Of a stretch of DNA of 64,000 nucleotides, positions 29,059 to 41,504 are shown piece after piece. A program made the translations under genes and the position numbers. Numbering within the stretch: the stretch's first letter is position 1; every line of letters begins with the position of its first letter. The stretch is from Eublepharis macularius (Eukaryota; Chordata; Lepidosauria; Squamata; Eublepharidae), in assembly GCF_028583425.1 (NCBI RefSeq), contig NC_072791.1, forward strand, positions 12,481,868-12,545,867. Direction: 5' to 3'. Below the pieces are notes generated by a model. That model worked only from the letters and a program-made list of their open reading frames with translations. It was not told the DNA's origin and ran no database searches.

Positions 29059-32000
29059 CCAATGGGAGCTGCTTTTCTGTGAGGCAGTGTCAGGTTTTGC
29101 ATGACTATATCTGATTGTATGGGTCACTTCCTCATAGAAAAATATCTACGTCTAAAGGGGAGCAGTAGTAGATGGAAAGCAGTAGTAGCTCAGTAGTAAG
29201 AACGGAGAGAATTTCTGGGGGAAGACTGCTGTCTAAATGCCAAGGCAGGGAAAGGATTTGTCTGCTCTGATATGTGACAGATAAAGTGTAGTCAGTTTGA
29301 GTAGTCACTTGGACATGGAGGGAGCCTTATAGAATTGGGCCCAGAAGTTGAAGGCTTCGGGGTTTAATACCCATGTTTTCTGTATTCCTTCCCTTTAATA
29401 CTGACCCATCTTGCTTTCCCTCTGAGTCATACTGTAATTTACACCAGAAGTTCTGCATCTTGTATTAAAACTCTTAAAAACTAAATATATTTTCAGACAT
29501 ACTCAGGAACTCAACATAAAATTCTTCTTGGAATAGGAATATCTCTGACTTAAGTCAAAATGCTTCCATGGTTCCTTTGTTGAGCAGTCCATGTTTAAAG
29601 CATTGTACTTGTAAAAAAAAAAAAAAGTCTGCAGCTAACATGGTAAAATGAACATAAACTAAAATGAATACAGCTACCCACATTTCAGCCTGTTTTCAGA
29701 TTTCACTATTACATGCTAAAATTCTTCATAGCAGTTTGATAAAGAATTAACATAGGTAAAGTGATGTATTGGATCTCTGAAAATCTAGCTTATTTGTGTT
29801 TCAACATAAAAGATTTTTGCTTTGATTTCGCTAAAGATTGCACTGCACTGCATATGGTTTCCTGGGCTAAGAGCTGATATTATACAGTGATGTACATTTA
29901 TCAATGCCAGGGATGTTTTAGGTACAAAATCTTAACCTGGCAACAGATGACAAACGTGTTCGTATCATGACTGATAATCTCCTGTTGAGCTCTTAGTTAA
30001 AACATGATTTGTCTTAGCATAGATTAATATCTTATTGGATCAACTAGCTGCTGGATACTCTAGTGAAAGATATCGTCTTAACCTGCTTTATGGCTCTGGT
30101 AGTGAAACTAATGCAGCAGTGCATTGGACTTAAAAACAAAATTACTCATTTCAAATGATTTTTCTTATATCATTAAAGTAACAGGTGTGTTAATAGATAT
30201 CAGACCATTGTAGAGTAGTTCAGTGGCTCAGTTGCTGCCCGGAATGCCAGAAATAATATTTGAATTTCATTTTTAATACACTTTCATTATTATTCTGTGA
30301 CAGAACAGCTACATCCGTTCTGTTTTCATACTGACTGTGTAGAAAGTAAAATGTGCTTGAGAGAGAAAGACAAGGTTTGTGAAGCAGGTTGTTTTTCCAA
30401 ACACTAAAAAACTCACACTAAGAAATGGGCAGAATATCAGTGGTCAAAAGCATTGTGTGTTTAAGAATTAACTTGCTGAAACAGGCTAAAATCATTTAAA
30501 AGGTGGACAGCCAGATGCCTCTGGAAGCTAACAAGCAAGGAAGGTTCATCACCCTCTTGACCTCCCTATCTGTCTCTGTGGAAGATACTACCAGATACTA
30601 CCAAGAGACCTGGATTCTGTTTTGTTGCTCTGCCTGATTGTTTATCTTCTGTTAGTATGTAATCATTTTGTTTAGAAGTAACTTATTAGTCATTTTAGTG
30701 GTTATTGATATGAATTAATTAAGTTACGTGAAGAAATATTTGCTTTTGTATGACCTGAAACCAATCAGATGCTTTTTGGTGAACAACGTGAAGTGCACCA
30801 TGTCACGCTCACCGTCCTCACTCTTTTCAAGCAACGGCCAGTGAAGTTGAGCTGGCAGGGAGCAAAGTGAATCTTAAGTGCAATATAGCAGTGGTTATTG
30901 AATTAAATATTTCCCAGAAAACAAGGAGATGAGCATTGGAGACCATAACACATTCCTCATAACATGAGTTATGTTCTAGAATTATATGAGAGAAATACCT
31001 GTAAAATTCTCTCACTCCACTATTCATAGTATGGTTCTGTTAGTTTATTGTTTTCTAAGCTAAAAGCCATGACCTCTTAGCTTTTCTTATAAGAGAAATG
31101 CTCCAGCTCTTGTTTATTGTGCTTGCCCTTTGCCTTTTCTGATTCTTTGTCCTTTTTAAGATGGAGCAACTTGGGCAATGGTCTGAATATGGTTGAACCA
31201 CAGATTTATATAATGGTTTTGTGGTACTTAGTGTAAAGTGGTTGTTTTGCTGCTGTTTTGCTTCCATTAACAATATCTTTTTTCAAAGAACTATCACCCC
31301 GAGATCTTCCTTGTGCATTGGTAAGAAGCCCGAAGCTAGTTGGTGATTTTACATATATTATCTGATTCATACAGAGTCAGACCATTGGTCTGTCAAGCTC
31401 AGTATGGGCTACTCTGACTGGCAGCAGCTCTCCAGGGCTCAAGGTTTTAGTTTTTCACATCTATTAGCTAAACCTTTAAGTGAAGATGTTAGGGAGTGCT
31501 GGATCTTCACCCCCATTGTAAAGAATTAAAACGAAATTTGAGATTTAATAACTTATGGGCAAATTCCATATGGTCCCTTTAAGTTGCTATTCTTAATTTG
31601 TCAGTTATTTATAATTATCTTTTATTTATAATAAACTTCCTTCAGTACCAGTTTTACTTTTTTTGTCATCTGAAGGGAGTTGTTCCCCCTCTCACTGGTT
31701 TTCTGTTGTCTTAAGATATTTGGTTTTTATGTTTAGTAATATGTACTTTCTCCTTTGTCATTGTCAATAAACTTCTGAAACTGTTGAATTTATACGCCTT
31801 AAAATATTTCTTCTATCCTGGCACCCTAGCAAGGATGGCTTTCCCTACCTCTTTTTTTTAACTAAGTCTGCCGTTTCTTCCTTCAGTGCCTGGTAATCAA
31901 CCATATGTGTCTTCATAATCATGACTTGACGTAGTACACTCTGTATCGGGGTGCCCTGGTAAAGTTTAATGCCTCGGCTGTTACAGAATGTGGTCCATTT

Positions 32001-33227
32001 GCTAATTTGTATGAGACATCAAGAGTGCATTGCGTCACTGTTTCAGCTGACTTCCTATTTTCTTCCATGTATGATTCAGGGTGGTGACATTGACCTATAT
32101 AAACCTTTTGTGATGTAGGCCAGCTTACCTAAGAGAATGGCTCCTCAGTTATCACATCATGATCATTTGGAGCAGTTAAGAACACCCTTCTAATTAATTT
32201 CTCCATTCGTCAAGTAAATGCGCTCTCAGTGGCTGTCCCTTAACAAGCTAAGGACTTGCCAGAGCCATGAGACAGGCCATTCGAGTACATCTAAAAGAAA
32301 ACTGCTTCCTCATTGACCTCTGTGAATGGAAGTGGAATTGGTGAACTTGGCTAGTTCTGATTACATTCACTTCTCAAGCAAGCCATAGTCTCCAGCTCTG
32401 GGGACCTCCGGGTGCTCTTCCCTATAAAAAGCTTATTCTCCGTTCTTGGATTAGACACCAGTGAAGGAGGCTGCAAGGGCAGATGGAGAGCTTGAAAGGT
32501 ATGAGAGCATGAAAGACTTGTGGAGCGAGATGGTAAGATAATTACAGAGGGAAAGTCATGGCAGTGGGGGGTTGTTGAGGGGAGAAAGGTGTATGTCAAG
32601 ATGAGACATGGGTAAAGAGTATATTGTTGACCAGAACTCTTATGTATTCATGAAACCACACTGATGTATTTGTAGAATGAAGGCAGAAGTAGTTTTGTGT
32701 ATTAAGCAAAAGGAACCAAAGAGGGAAACATTCAATATGAAGGACCCCCCCCCCCCAAGAATACCTGAAAAGAAAAGTGTTTCTTTTGATAGGAGAGGCA
32801 AGTCTTTGGAAACTGTATCAAGGGCCCAATCTAGCATTGCTTCTATTCCATACAGATTGCATGTACTTTTTTTGTGATGGTTGAAAAACACTTGAGTGCA
32901 AAGGAGAAAAGTCATCAATTGTTTTCCCTGTCTTTCTTAACGTGTTCAGCTTCTCATTTATTTGATTTCATATTTGTTGGTTTTCTCTCCATCTTTATTT
33001 AGGGAGGAGATTTACACAATGTTTGAAGAACAGCAGCCAGAGCTGCAGTTCTTTACAGAAACTAAGTCCCATCTTGCTGCTGAAAATCACCCACTACAAC
33101 TAAGCTGCTTTTACTCCAACTGAAAATTTGTTTGTACTCCTACTTTTTTTTTTTAGTGGAGGTAAAAGCAACTTGATAGTAGCGGTTTTCGGTATGAAAA
33201 TGGGGGTGTCTTGGCCCTTTCTCTTTA
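29059..33227 (+). other. PPM1A: PPM1A intron 1, sparse
   Basis: A fragment of the 6845-7036 SINE family lies at 31355-31440 (AGAGTCAGACCATTGGTCTG, GACTGGCAGCAGCTCTCCAG). Otherwise AT-rich unique-looking sequence with poly-A/T runs, no exon evidence. Confidence 0.55.
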
Positions 33228-33625
33228 AACCGGGGTCCCCAACCTTTTTGAACCTGTGGGCAAATTTGGAATTCTGAGAGAAGCTGCTGGGTGGAACCAT
33301 AAAATGGCTGCCATTGGAGGTGGAGTCAGTTACAAAATGTCAGTTATGTATAACTCTGATAGTAGCTCTTCAGCATTTCAGACAGAAGTTCTGTTTAACA
33401 GGATGCCTTTAGAAGTCAACAGATTTAAAAATGTTCTTGCATGCACACATACTGAGCTAGCAAAAAACCCCTCATCTGGCATATCTGTCTTCATATTGCA
33501 GGAATCTAACACACTTCGGAAAAATGCTTCTCTTGGCTTTGTCTCCACTTTAGCTTCTCTTATGAGCCCCAGGATTTTTCAACCTCTATTTCTTGTAACA
33601 ATTGACTTGGTGCTGAAGGGCTGGT
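33228..33625. repeat. Dispersed repeat containing a 123-codon frame
   Basis: Starts GGGGTCCCCAACCTTTTTGA and includes AAAATGGCTGCCATTGGAGG, strings I recognise as common in squamate interspersed repeats. The plus frame 33256-33627 has no protein motif and is probably incidental. Confidence 0.5.
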
Positions 33626-34477
33626 GAGAGCTCATTGTGTATATGTGATGGGTACAGTAGGAGAGATTCTGGCCAGATTTTTATAACAGCATATATGATT
33701 TTTGAAAAGTGGTAACAGAGAGAGAGAGAGTGATAAAAGTGATAACAGAGAGAGGTTCAAATTGGAACGCCACGATGGCTTCACTAGAAGTTCCAGTCAA
33801 GTGCGTTAAGTCCCTGATGACCTATCGTGTTTAGTTATAAGGAAGTTCCACTATTTGTAAGGGTGAAGTATCTTATACAAAGCTATTGCTGTCAGCATCA
33901 TACCATAAACATTAGAAACTGAAAAGCCCCTCTTAGCCACTCCCACTTTCTAAAAACACTAGGCGGGGGAGGTGGTAGAGAAGGGAGGGCTAAGGAATGG
34001 AGGACGGTTTGGGCAGTGGCCGTAGTCCAAACTCTGTTGATGCTCTGCGCTTACATTCCCTGGCTGCTTTTGTCTGTTGCCTTCCAGCAATCTCCCTGCC
34101 AAATCATCTTGGGGTTGCTTAGCAGCTCCCAAGATGGTGGCTTATTGTGGTCTCCTGGGTCTTTTTTTTTTTTTGGTAAGTTTTTAGATTTTAAATCCCT
34201 GTTCTTTTTCTAGTTCTTCAATTTTTCTTCCTTAGAAAATCTCCCTCAACTGCAGATTCAAAGATCTGCATCTAAGAGCATGTTCAGAATTAGAGTGGGG
34301 CTCACAGTCACAAAAGTCAATATAAACTGTTCTTCAGAAGAGGGATGGATTCTTAGTTAACTTGGATCCGTGTGTCCCTTCCCCTGCGGGCCTAATTGAT
34401 GCTGTTAGCAGCTGAAGGGAGACTAGTGGCAGCTGGGGCAGGATTCAGGAATAGTGGAGAGGTACCTGACTGCTTCC

Positions 34478-34517
34478 TGCTCTCTCTCGCTCTCGCTCTC
34501 GCTCTCTCTCTCTCTGT
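34478..34517. repeat. (CT)n/(CTCG) microsatellite
   Basis: Alternating CTCTCG and CTCTCT units over about 40 bp. Confidence 0.92.
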
Positions 34518-35773
34518 TCTTATTCTGGGTAGCTGGAAAATGCGCAGGGGGGTGCTCTTGGATGGAGTTGGGTCTAGACATTCCTGATTTCTGATGTATA
34601 CATCAGAAATATACAACATATATCTTACGTTTTTTAGTTTACTGAATTGAAACCTGCTAGCTAGCTAACTTGGTTACTAACGTGGAGTGCAAATTTTACT
34701 CTTATTACTGTGTCTTATTGTAGACTGTATGGTTGAAAGAGGTTTGCCTTGGCTCAGAAGCTTAAGATGCCCTGTTGATCTTCTGCTGTGATGACATTGA
34801 CCATATATTCCTACGCTTTCCTGTCTGAGGGGTGCTTTTAGAAGCTATATTTACTCTCTGGTGTTGGCAGCCTCCACAAAGCATGCATGCAATCATTGGA
34901 ATATCCTTTATAACAATTTGTCATCACATCACTTTATAGCATGATATGCAACGCTGAAAATATTTTGGGGTCTTTGTCATATCCTTTGGTATATGTTACT
35001 TTTAAAATCATACGTCCTCCCAGCAATTATGAGAGTGTTGGTAGATTTTTTTCAGAACACAGTACTATAAAATCTTTCTCAGATAATATCTGATGATTTG
35101 TGTACAGGTACAAATACCTCGTGCTAACAACATTAGCACAGTATTAAAAGAACATGTGCACTGCTTCCATAAACAAGCTGATGATAACATTGGACACATC
35201 ATGTGATTGGTTGTCATGGGGTAAATATGGAGTCTGAAAATACCTTCTGCCACTTTGAAAACTTTTCCATTACTATAACCTTATTAGAGTGTTTTCATTT
35301 TCCTGTACCCACTAGTTTGGGACTGTAGCTAAGTTTACAGAATCATGTAGCAGTTTACACAGAAACTAGAAACAAATAAATAGGTACATCAGTGAGAAAA
35401 TGTGTCCACTTTCTCTAGAGGATCTTGGTATATGTATGCTTTATTAGACTTTTTAACGTGCAGTTCTTCTTGATTAACTGAGGAAGAGTTTTTCCTGAAA
35501 ATAATGACAGTAATACACACACACGACTATCTACCCATATACACCAGTCATTTCTTGAATAAAACGAAAAAAAGTAAACGTTTTAGAGGTTTCTTTCATG
35601 GTCTCCTGAAGATAATTCTAAACTTGTTGTAGGAGCCAAGTGAATGTACGAGTTTGTTTTTAATCTTTGTAATTACTGTATCCAAGTCTTAAGTATGAAT
35701 AATTATATTTGCCTACAAAATCCTATGCTGGGGGGGTGTCACCATAAGTCTGCTGTGACTTGATGGCACTTTA
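34518..35773 (+). other. PPM1A: PPM1A intron 1, mostly unassigned
   Basis: The only repeat-like piece is GTCACCATAAGTCTGCTGTG near 35739, resembling the tail of a SINE body. Nothing else seen. Confidence 0.45.
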
Positions 35774-37090
35774 TTATCTCACATATTCATCTCTTGCTGC
35801 CTGTCTTTCCCTGGCCTCCGTTCCCCTTCCTCTGCTTTTTCCCAAGGTCATGTAAACTTGGTTGGGGCTGGGAATAGTCTTACGTGTACTATTTATTTTT
35901 ATTAATTTATGTTGATTTTGGGCTGCTGTCGATTTCACCGATGTGCAGGGTAGCACCTGCACGAGACCCTGTTCGGAAGAGCAAAGCTGCCATGGAGGAG
36001 CATAGGGAGGGAGGCGGCCCTGTAGGTATGCCGGACCAAGGCCATGAAGAGCTTTGTAAGTGGTAACCAGTACCTTCAACTGAGCACGGTATCTAATGGG
36101 TAGTCAATGGAGTGACTGCAGGATCGGAGTGATGTTCATGCTTCTGCTCGCTCCTGATAACAGTTGAGCTGCAGCATTTTGCACCAATTGGTGTCTCCTA
36201 GTTAGTTTAGATGGGAGAACTGTGTATAGTGCGTTACAATAGTCATCTTGATGTTACTATAGCATGGATCCAGGCGGCCAGGTCAAGGTAAGAAGCCATT
36301 TTCCAGGCTAGGGAGAGGTTGTAGAAAGCATTTTTTGCAGCTGCCTTAACTTGTTTTTCTAGCAATAGCGCTGGATCCAGTATAATGCTCAAGCTCTTAA
36401 CCGAGTCTGCAAGGGTCAGATGAACTCCATTGAAAGTGGGGAGTACAATATCCTTCAGGATCTCTGCCTTTGCAACAAGCATAATTTCTGTCTTGTCTGG
36501 GTTTAATTTCATTTTGTTGGTTTTCAGTCATTTTGCCACAGCTGTCAGGCAGCAATCCAAGATTTCTACTGAATCTTGTGGGGACCTGGACAGCAAGATA
36601 TAGAGTTGAGTGTCATCTGCTTATTGATGACATTCAACTTCATAGCTGCGAATGAGTTCTAAAGGTTTTACATAGAGGTTGAATAACATGGGAGACAAGA
36701 TTGCATCCTGTGGAACCCTGCAAGGTAGCTCCCATTCTGGAGATAGCTGATTTCTGACAGCAACCCTTTGCCATTGCAGGCAAAGGCACATCCTTTGATG
36801 CCCACTTCTGTCTCTAGACACCTCAACAGGATGGCATAGTCTACTATGTCAAAGGCTGCAGATAGATCCAGAAAGAGCAATAAGGAGTCTGTGTTCAGAT
36901 AGAGATCAATGCTACTAATGTCGTCTGTCCCATGCCCTGGTCTGCATCCAGACTGGAAAGGGTCTGGAGCACTAGTGTTTTCCAAGAAAGTCTGGAGCTG
37001 GTTAGTGCCCTGAGTTAGTGATTGATTCACAATAGACCTCAGTGGTTCGCTTATGATGCTTTCTTGATTTTAGCAGCCGAGATGGGCAAG
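35774..37090 (-). mobile_element. LINE ORF2 remnant (CR1/L2-type RT), minus strand
   Basis: Three minus-strand frames give the RT in order: 36668-37030 with SGCRPGHGTDDISS and LLLFLDLSAAFDIVDYAILL (RT motif A, Asp in LDLSAAFD); 36243-36512 with KLNPDKTEIMLV and KSLSIILDPALLLEKQV (RT C-terminal blocks); 35774-36079 with YKALHGLGPAYLQGRLPPY (C-terminal domain). Frameshifts separate them and the YxDD motif is not intact. It is the most complete LINE RT in the window and lies in PPM1A intron 1, antisense to the gene. Confidence 0.8.
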
Positions 37091-38774
37091 GGTTGAGAAC
37101 ACAAGTAATGGCTTTCATAGATGTCAGAATCCTGTTAAGAGTCATACGTTCATATGACAAAAATATGCTTATAACAGTAATACATTCCAAGTCTTTGCTA
37201 CAGCGCAGCTGTAAGGAGTATATTTATTATAGGCTGACCTTTGACTATTGCCTATCTGTCTTACACAATGCAACAACTATGTTTTAACCTGCAGTTGTGA
37301 TATCTTAGATTATTCGTAGAATAATGAGGAAAGATGATTTCCAGTAAGTAATGCAACACTGAGACATCTCTTCAGTAGTATATATGAGATGTACAAGATT
37401 CCAAAAGAACAATAGTGTGAGAAATCCCAGTGATGGACTGCATGGATTCCTTGCTATTTATATTCCACTCATCTTTAGCCAGTGCTTATCTGCTTATCTG
37501 CATTATCCTTGCTTATCTGCATTGCAGAAAGTATCATTAGCATGTTAGGCATGGGAGGTACAGTCGCCCCATAGGATTCTCATTTCCTGCTTCCTGTCAT
37601 TATAGTATGATTCCATGGAGATGTAGAGGCTTCGTAAGGCTACCTCGGCATACAAAAAAAACCAAACCCACCACTGAGAAGGGACAGTAGCTTACTTTGT
37701 ATAATACTTGGCCGCATTCAGACATCACAATAACTTCCAGTTTCTATGCTAGAGCTTATACCTGATTTGTTAACTACAATTAATATTGCAAGCGACGTCT
37801 TGTTTTGGTTGGATTTGGAAATCCTGGTTCATTAGCACTGCCCTCTCACCCTCCTGCATACAAAGTTCTCCACATGGAGCAGCAGAGAAAGCTGGAAGCT
37901 GTGGTGACATTAGGCGAACCATCGAGCTTTTGTGAGACACACCCCCTCTGTCTGTGCTTCAGTCCCTGCTAGCGATGACCCATCAAGCGAGAACTTCTCT
38001 GAAGGGGGAATGTAAAAGGCAGAGAGACTTTGCTTAATCACATGTTTTTTTTTCAGTCAGTCAACATACACAATAGAAATTCCTCCACTCAAAACGCTGG
38101 ATTGGATCCGTTTTGCAAACAGTGGAGCCATCTGTCATTGCAGGGAACCTTGTTTCAGTGGAAAAGTAAAAGGCCCACCAGTGAAAGTCTTTGCCCGTAG
38201 GATCTAGTCCACTGTTGCAGTCAGAGGCTTACAAACCACATACCACTACTGTCATATTTCACTCCTCATAAGAGCCCGCCCCTAGTATCTTAGGGGAGAG
38301 CTGATGAGAGAGTGACCTGGCGATAATCATGTGCTTCTTCGCAACTTCTAAATTATTTCTGCACTAAAAGGCTACAGAAGGTAGCTCTGTTTTGGAGAGT
38401 GGGGAAAATGAGGGCTTTAAAAGATCTATTTAGTTGTGCAGCTTTTTTAGATGTAGAAAATACAATGAAGCAGCTCTGCGAACTTGAAGAGTTGACTAAA
38501 TGGGAACCTAATGATTGGTTTAATATCGTGGTGCATACATTTCCATGTTGGCTTGGGGTTTGGCTTCACCCTCTGCTTGCTTGCCTGTTGGTTGCAGGTG
38601 GCCAACAGTGAGTGAGCTCTGTACATGATAATGCTTTATTAGCAACTGGGCAGTTGCTAATAAACTGGGCAGTGCAGTGGAACTTTGGATAATATTCAGG
38701 GATTCTTCTTGGAGAAGGGAAGGGAGGCAAAAAACAGATTAACTGGATTTATGAATAAATTGTGGTCTGACTGG
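37091..38774 (+). other. PPM1A: PPM1A intron 1, nothing recognised
   Basis: No gene or clear repeat boundary seen. Confidence 0.5.
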
Positions 38775-38850
38775 CAGGGTGGATTTGATTTAAATCCAAT
38801 CGATTTAAATCACTAGTCAGTAAGACTAGATTTAAATCATAGTCTTTTAC
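38775..38850. repeat. TTTAAATC-rich dispersed repeat
   Basis: GATTTGATTTAAATCCAATC, GATTTAAATCACTAGTCAG and GATTTAAATCATAG: a motif series known from interspersed repeats in amniotes. Partly self-complementary. Confidence 0.6.
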
Positions 38851-40650
38851 ATAAAGACTCATTCTTTTCTACATAAAGACTCCTCACACTTAGCTTCTTG
38901 TGCAGACCTATTCTACTCCCAACAATCTTCTATTCATTGAATTTTTTGAAACTTAGCACTTAAGAGGTAAGGGGTTGGTTCTGTGTACAAAGGAATAATG
39001 GGATTAAGGTCTTTTTCTCAACTGTGTATGTTTATTTTATAACCTTTTTGCTGTGAAGAAGAGGCATATGAAATGGTGATTGCAATTATGACCCCTTCCA
39101 TAGGTAGAAATAATGCCCACCAAAAATGTGCTGCATTTTTAAAGATCCTGAACCACCTTCGTTAAACAGCTTTACCCTTTATTTCATAGGGCAATTCAGG
39201 TGTTTTTTGAAACTACCTCTGCATCCCCAAATGTCATTTTTTGTTTGAGTGTATTACCCCAGTAAGTTTTGCTCCAAACCTCCCTTCACTTGCAGTTCCT
39301 TACCTTACAAGGGTTTCTCATTACTGTATGTTTGCTGCATCTATTTCAGGTTCTGTTGGTATCTAGCAAACAAAGTTGCTTCATTTTCTCATCAACCAAT
39401 GCTTCCTGTGCTAGAGGGTTCCTAAGTGGAAGGCATCTTTCTCTGCACAGCATGAAATTTGTGTAATTTGTCACGTGAACATTGTACATCTTATTTACGT
39501 GAGAACAGGACACCAAATCAGGCTTGCACAGTTTGTGGCCACTAGGCAGAACACAGCATGCCACCAGATATTGTGGTCCACCAGGTGCTTGACAACCTCT
39601 CAGTATCTAATAGGCAACTAAAACAGATGGTCTGAACCTTTTGTGGGCTACGTTTGGGTTGGAGAGATGGATATTGAAGGTTGTATAGGCCGGTGCGAGG
39701 CAGTTAAATCTCTAGGGACGTGATTCATTCTCAGTTCTGAGGTTTCTGCACAACCCAGTGTAGCTCTTAGCTGTATCCACCTTCCATTGATCACTGGAAC
39801 ACACTAGGCTGATTTCAGTATTGTTAGATATTTTTTTGCATGAAAATATGGAGTACGGGAATCTTTATGGAAAGAAGCATTTATGAATTTATATAGTCTT
39901 CCTTTCTATTGTTTTATATTTTCAGTTGTATTTAAAAATTGTTTATGGATTTTCCTTCATCAGTGATAAAATGCAAGTCTTTGTCAGGACCTTCTGGTTT
40001 GAATAAATAAGCCTTTTGATCGAATATTGGCATTCATATCTCTTACAAGGGTTGTCCTCCAAAACACTTACACATCAGTCTCTCTCCCCCTAGTCCATCC
40101 TATATCTTGAAGGTTGGATAGTCTAATCTGATATGCAGTGTAATGCAAAAAGTTACTTAGTTCAGAACAGAGACTCCACATATGAATTGTGCTTTCCAGG
40201 GATGGTCAGAAACCTTAGACTTCGAGGACAACTGTCCAAGCACATGACATGTTTGATCTAATTAAATCTGACTTTTATTTGTTGATGTATAAGTGGGCAC
40301 TGCCACAGCTACTCGAGGGAGCTTTATTTTGGAACAGTTGAGGTTGTGGTTGGATTTATTTACATTTGCTGATGTTTTGATAAAAGTTACATTAATGTAG
40401 TGTAAACTGTCCTATTGCATAGTAACAGCTTAAATATTTATAAAATATAGCAAGTATGCTTATGAGTGCAATCCACAAAAAGCAAAATAACTTGGCTTCA
40501 AGTTAAGGTAGACCCTATACAGTTCCTCATTGCATTGTTGTATATATTAAGGACTACGGTTCAGTCTTAAGTGTTACTTATTTTTCAGGCAGCTAAACTA
40601 TAAACTGTTCTCTAGAAATAGCTTAACAGCAGGCTTTTTTGTTTCCATAG
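38851..40650 (+). other. PPM1A: PPM1A intron 1, last part
   Basis: AT-rich. Ends in the polypyrimidine tract and acceptor CTTTTTTGTTTCCATAG just before exon 2. Confidence 0.7.
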
Positions 40651-41504
40651 ATCTGAAAGGACAAGACATCATGGGAGCATTTTTAGATAAGCCAAAGATG
40701 GAGAAGCACAATGCCCAAGGGCAGGGCAATGGACTACGTTACGGGCTAAGTAGCATGCAAGGTTGGCGCGTTGAGATGGAGGATGCACATACAGCTGTAA
40801 TTGGCTTACCAAATGGACTTGATCGATGGTCTTTTTTTGCTGTGTATGATGGGCATGCTGGATCCCAAGTTGCCAAATATTGCTGTGAGCATTTATTATA
40901 TCACATCACACACAATGATGATTTTCTAATGGGTGGTGGTCCACCCTCCGTGCAAAATGTAAAGGCTGGAATCAGAGCAGGTTTTCTGCAAATTGATGAT
41001 CAAATGAGGCTAATCTGTGAGAAGAAACATGGTGTGGACAGAAGTGGGTCAACAGCTGTGGGGGTCCTGATCTCTCCCCAGCATACCTATTTTATCAACT
41101 GTGGAGACTCTAGAGGTTTGCTTTGTAGAAACAGGAAGGTTTATTTCTTTACAGAAGATCACAAGCCGAGTAATCCACTGGAGAAGGAGCGCATACAGAA
41201 TGCAGGTGGTTCAGTAATGATTCAGCGTGTGAACGGATCCCTTGCTGTGTCTAGAGCACTTGGAGACTTTGATTACAAATGTGTCCATGGGAAGGGCCCT
41301 ACAGAGCAGCTCGTCTCCCCTGAGCCTGAAGTTTATGAAATCGAGAGATCAGAAGATGATGATCAGTTCATCATTCTGGCTTGTGATGGTATCTGGGATG
41401 TTATGGGAAACGAAGAGCTGTGTGAATTTGTAAGATCAAGACTGGAAGTCACCGATGACCTTGAGAGAGTTTGCAATGAGATAGTCGACACCTGCTTGTA
41501 CAAG
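40651..41504 (+). CDS. PPM1A: PPM1A exon 2 (start codon, catalytic core)
   Basis: Acceptor TTTCCATAG|ATCTG; ATG at 40671 after 20 nt of 5'UTR in ACATCATGG (good Kozak, G at +4). 278 codons, ends phase 0 at ACAAG|GTAGCC. Carries about three quarters of the protein. Confidence 0.95.
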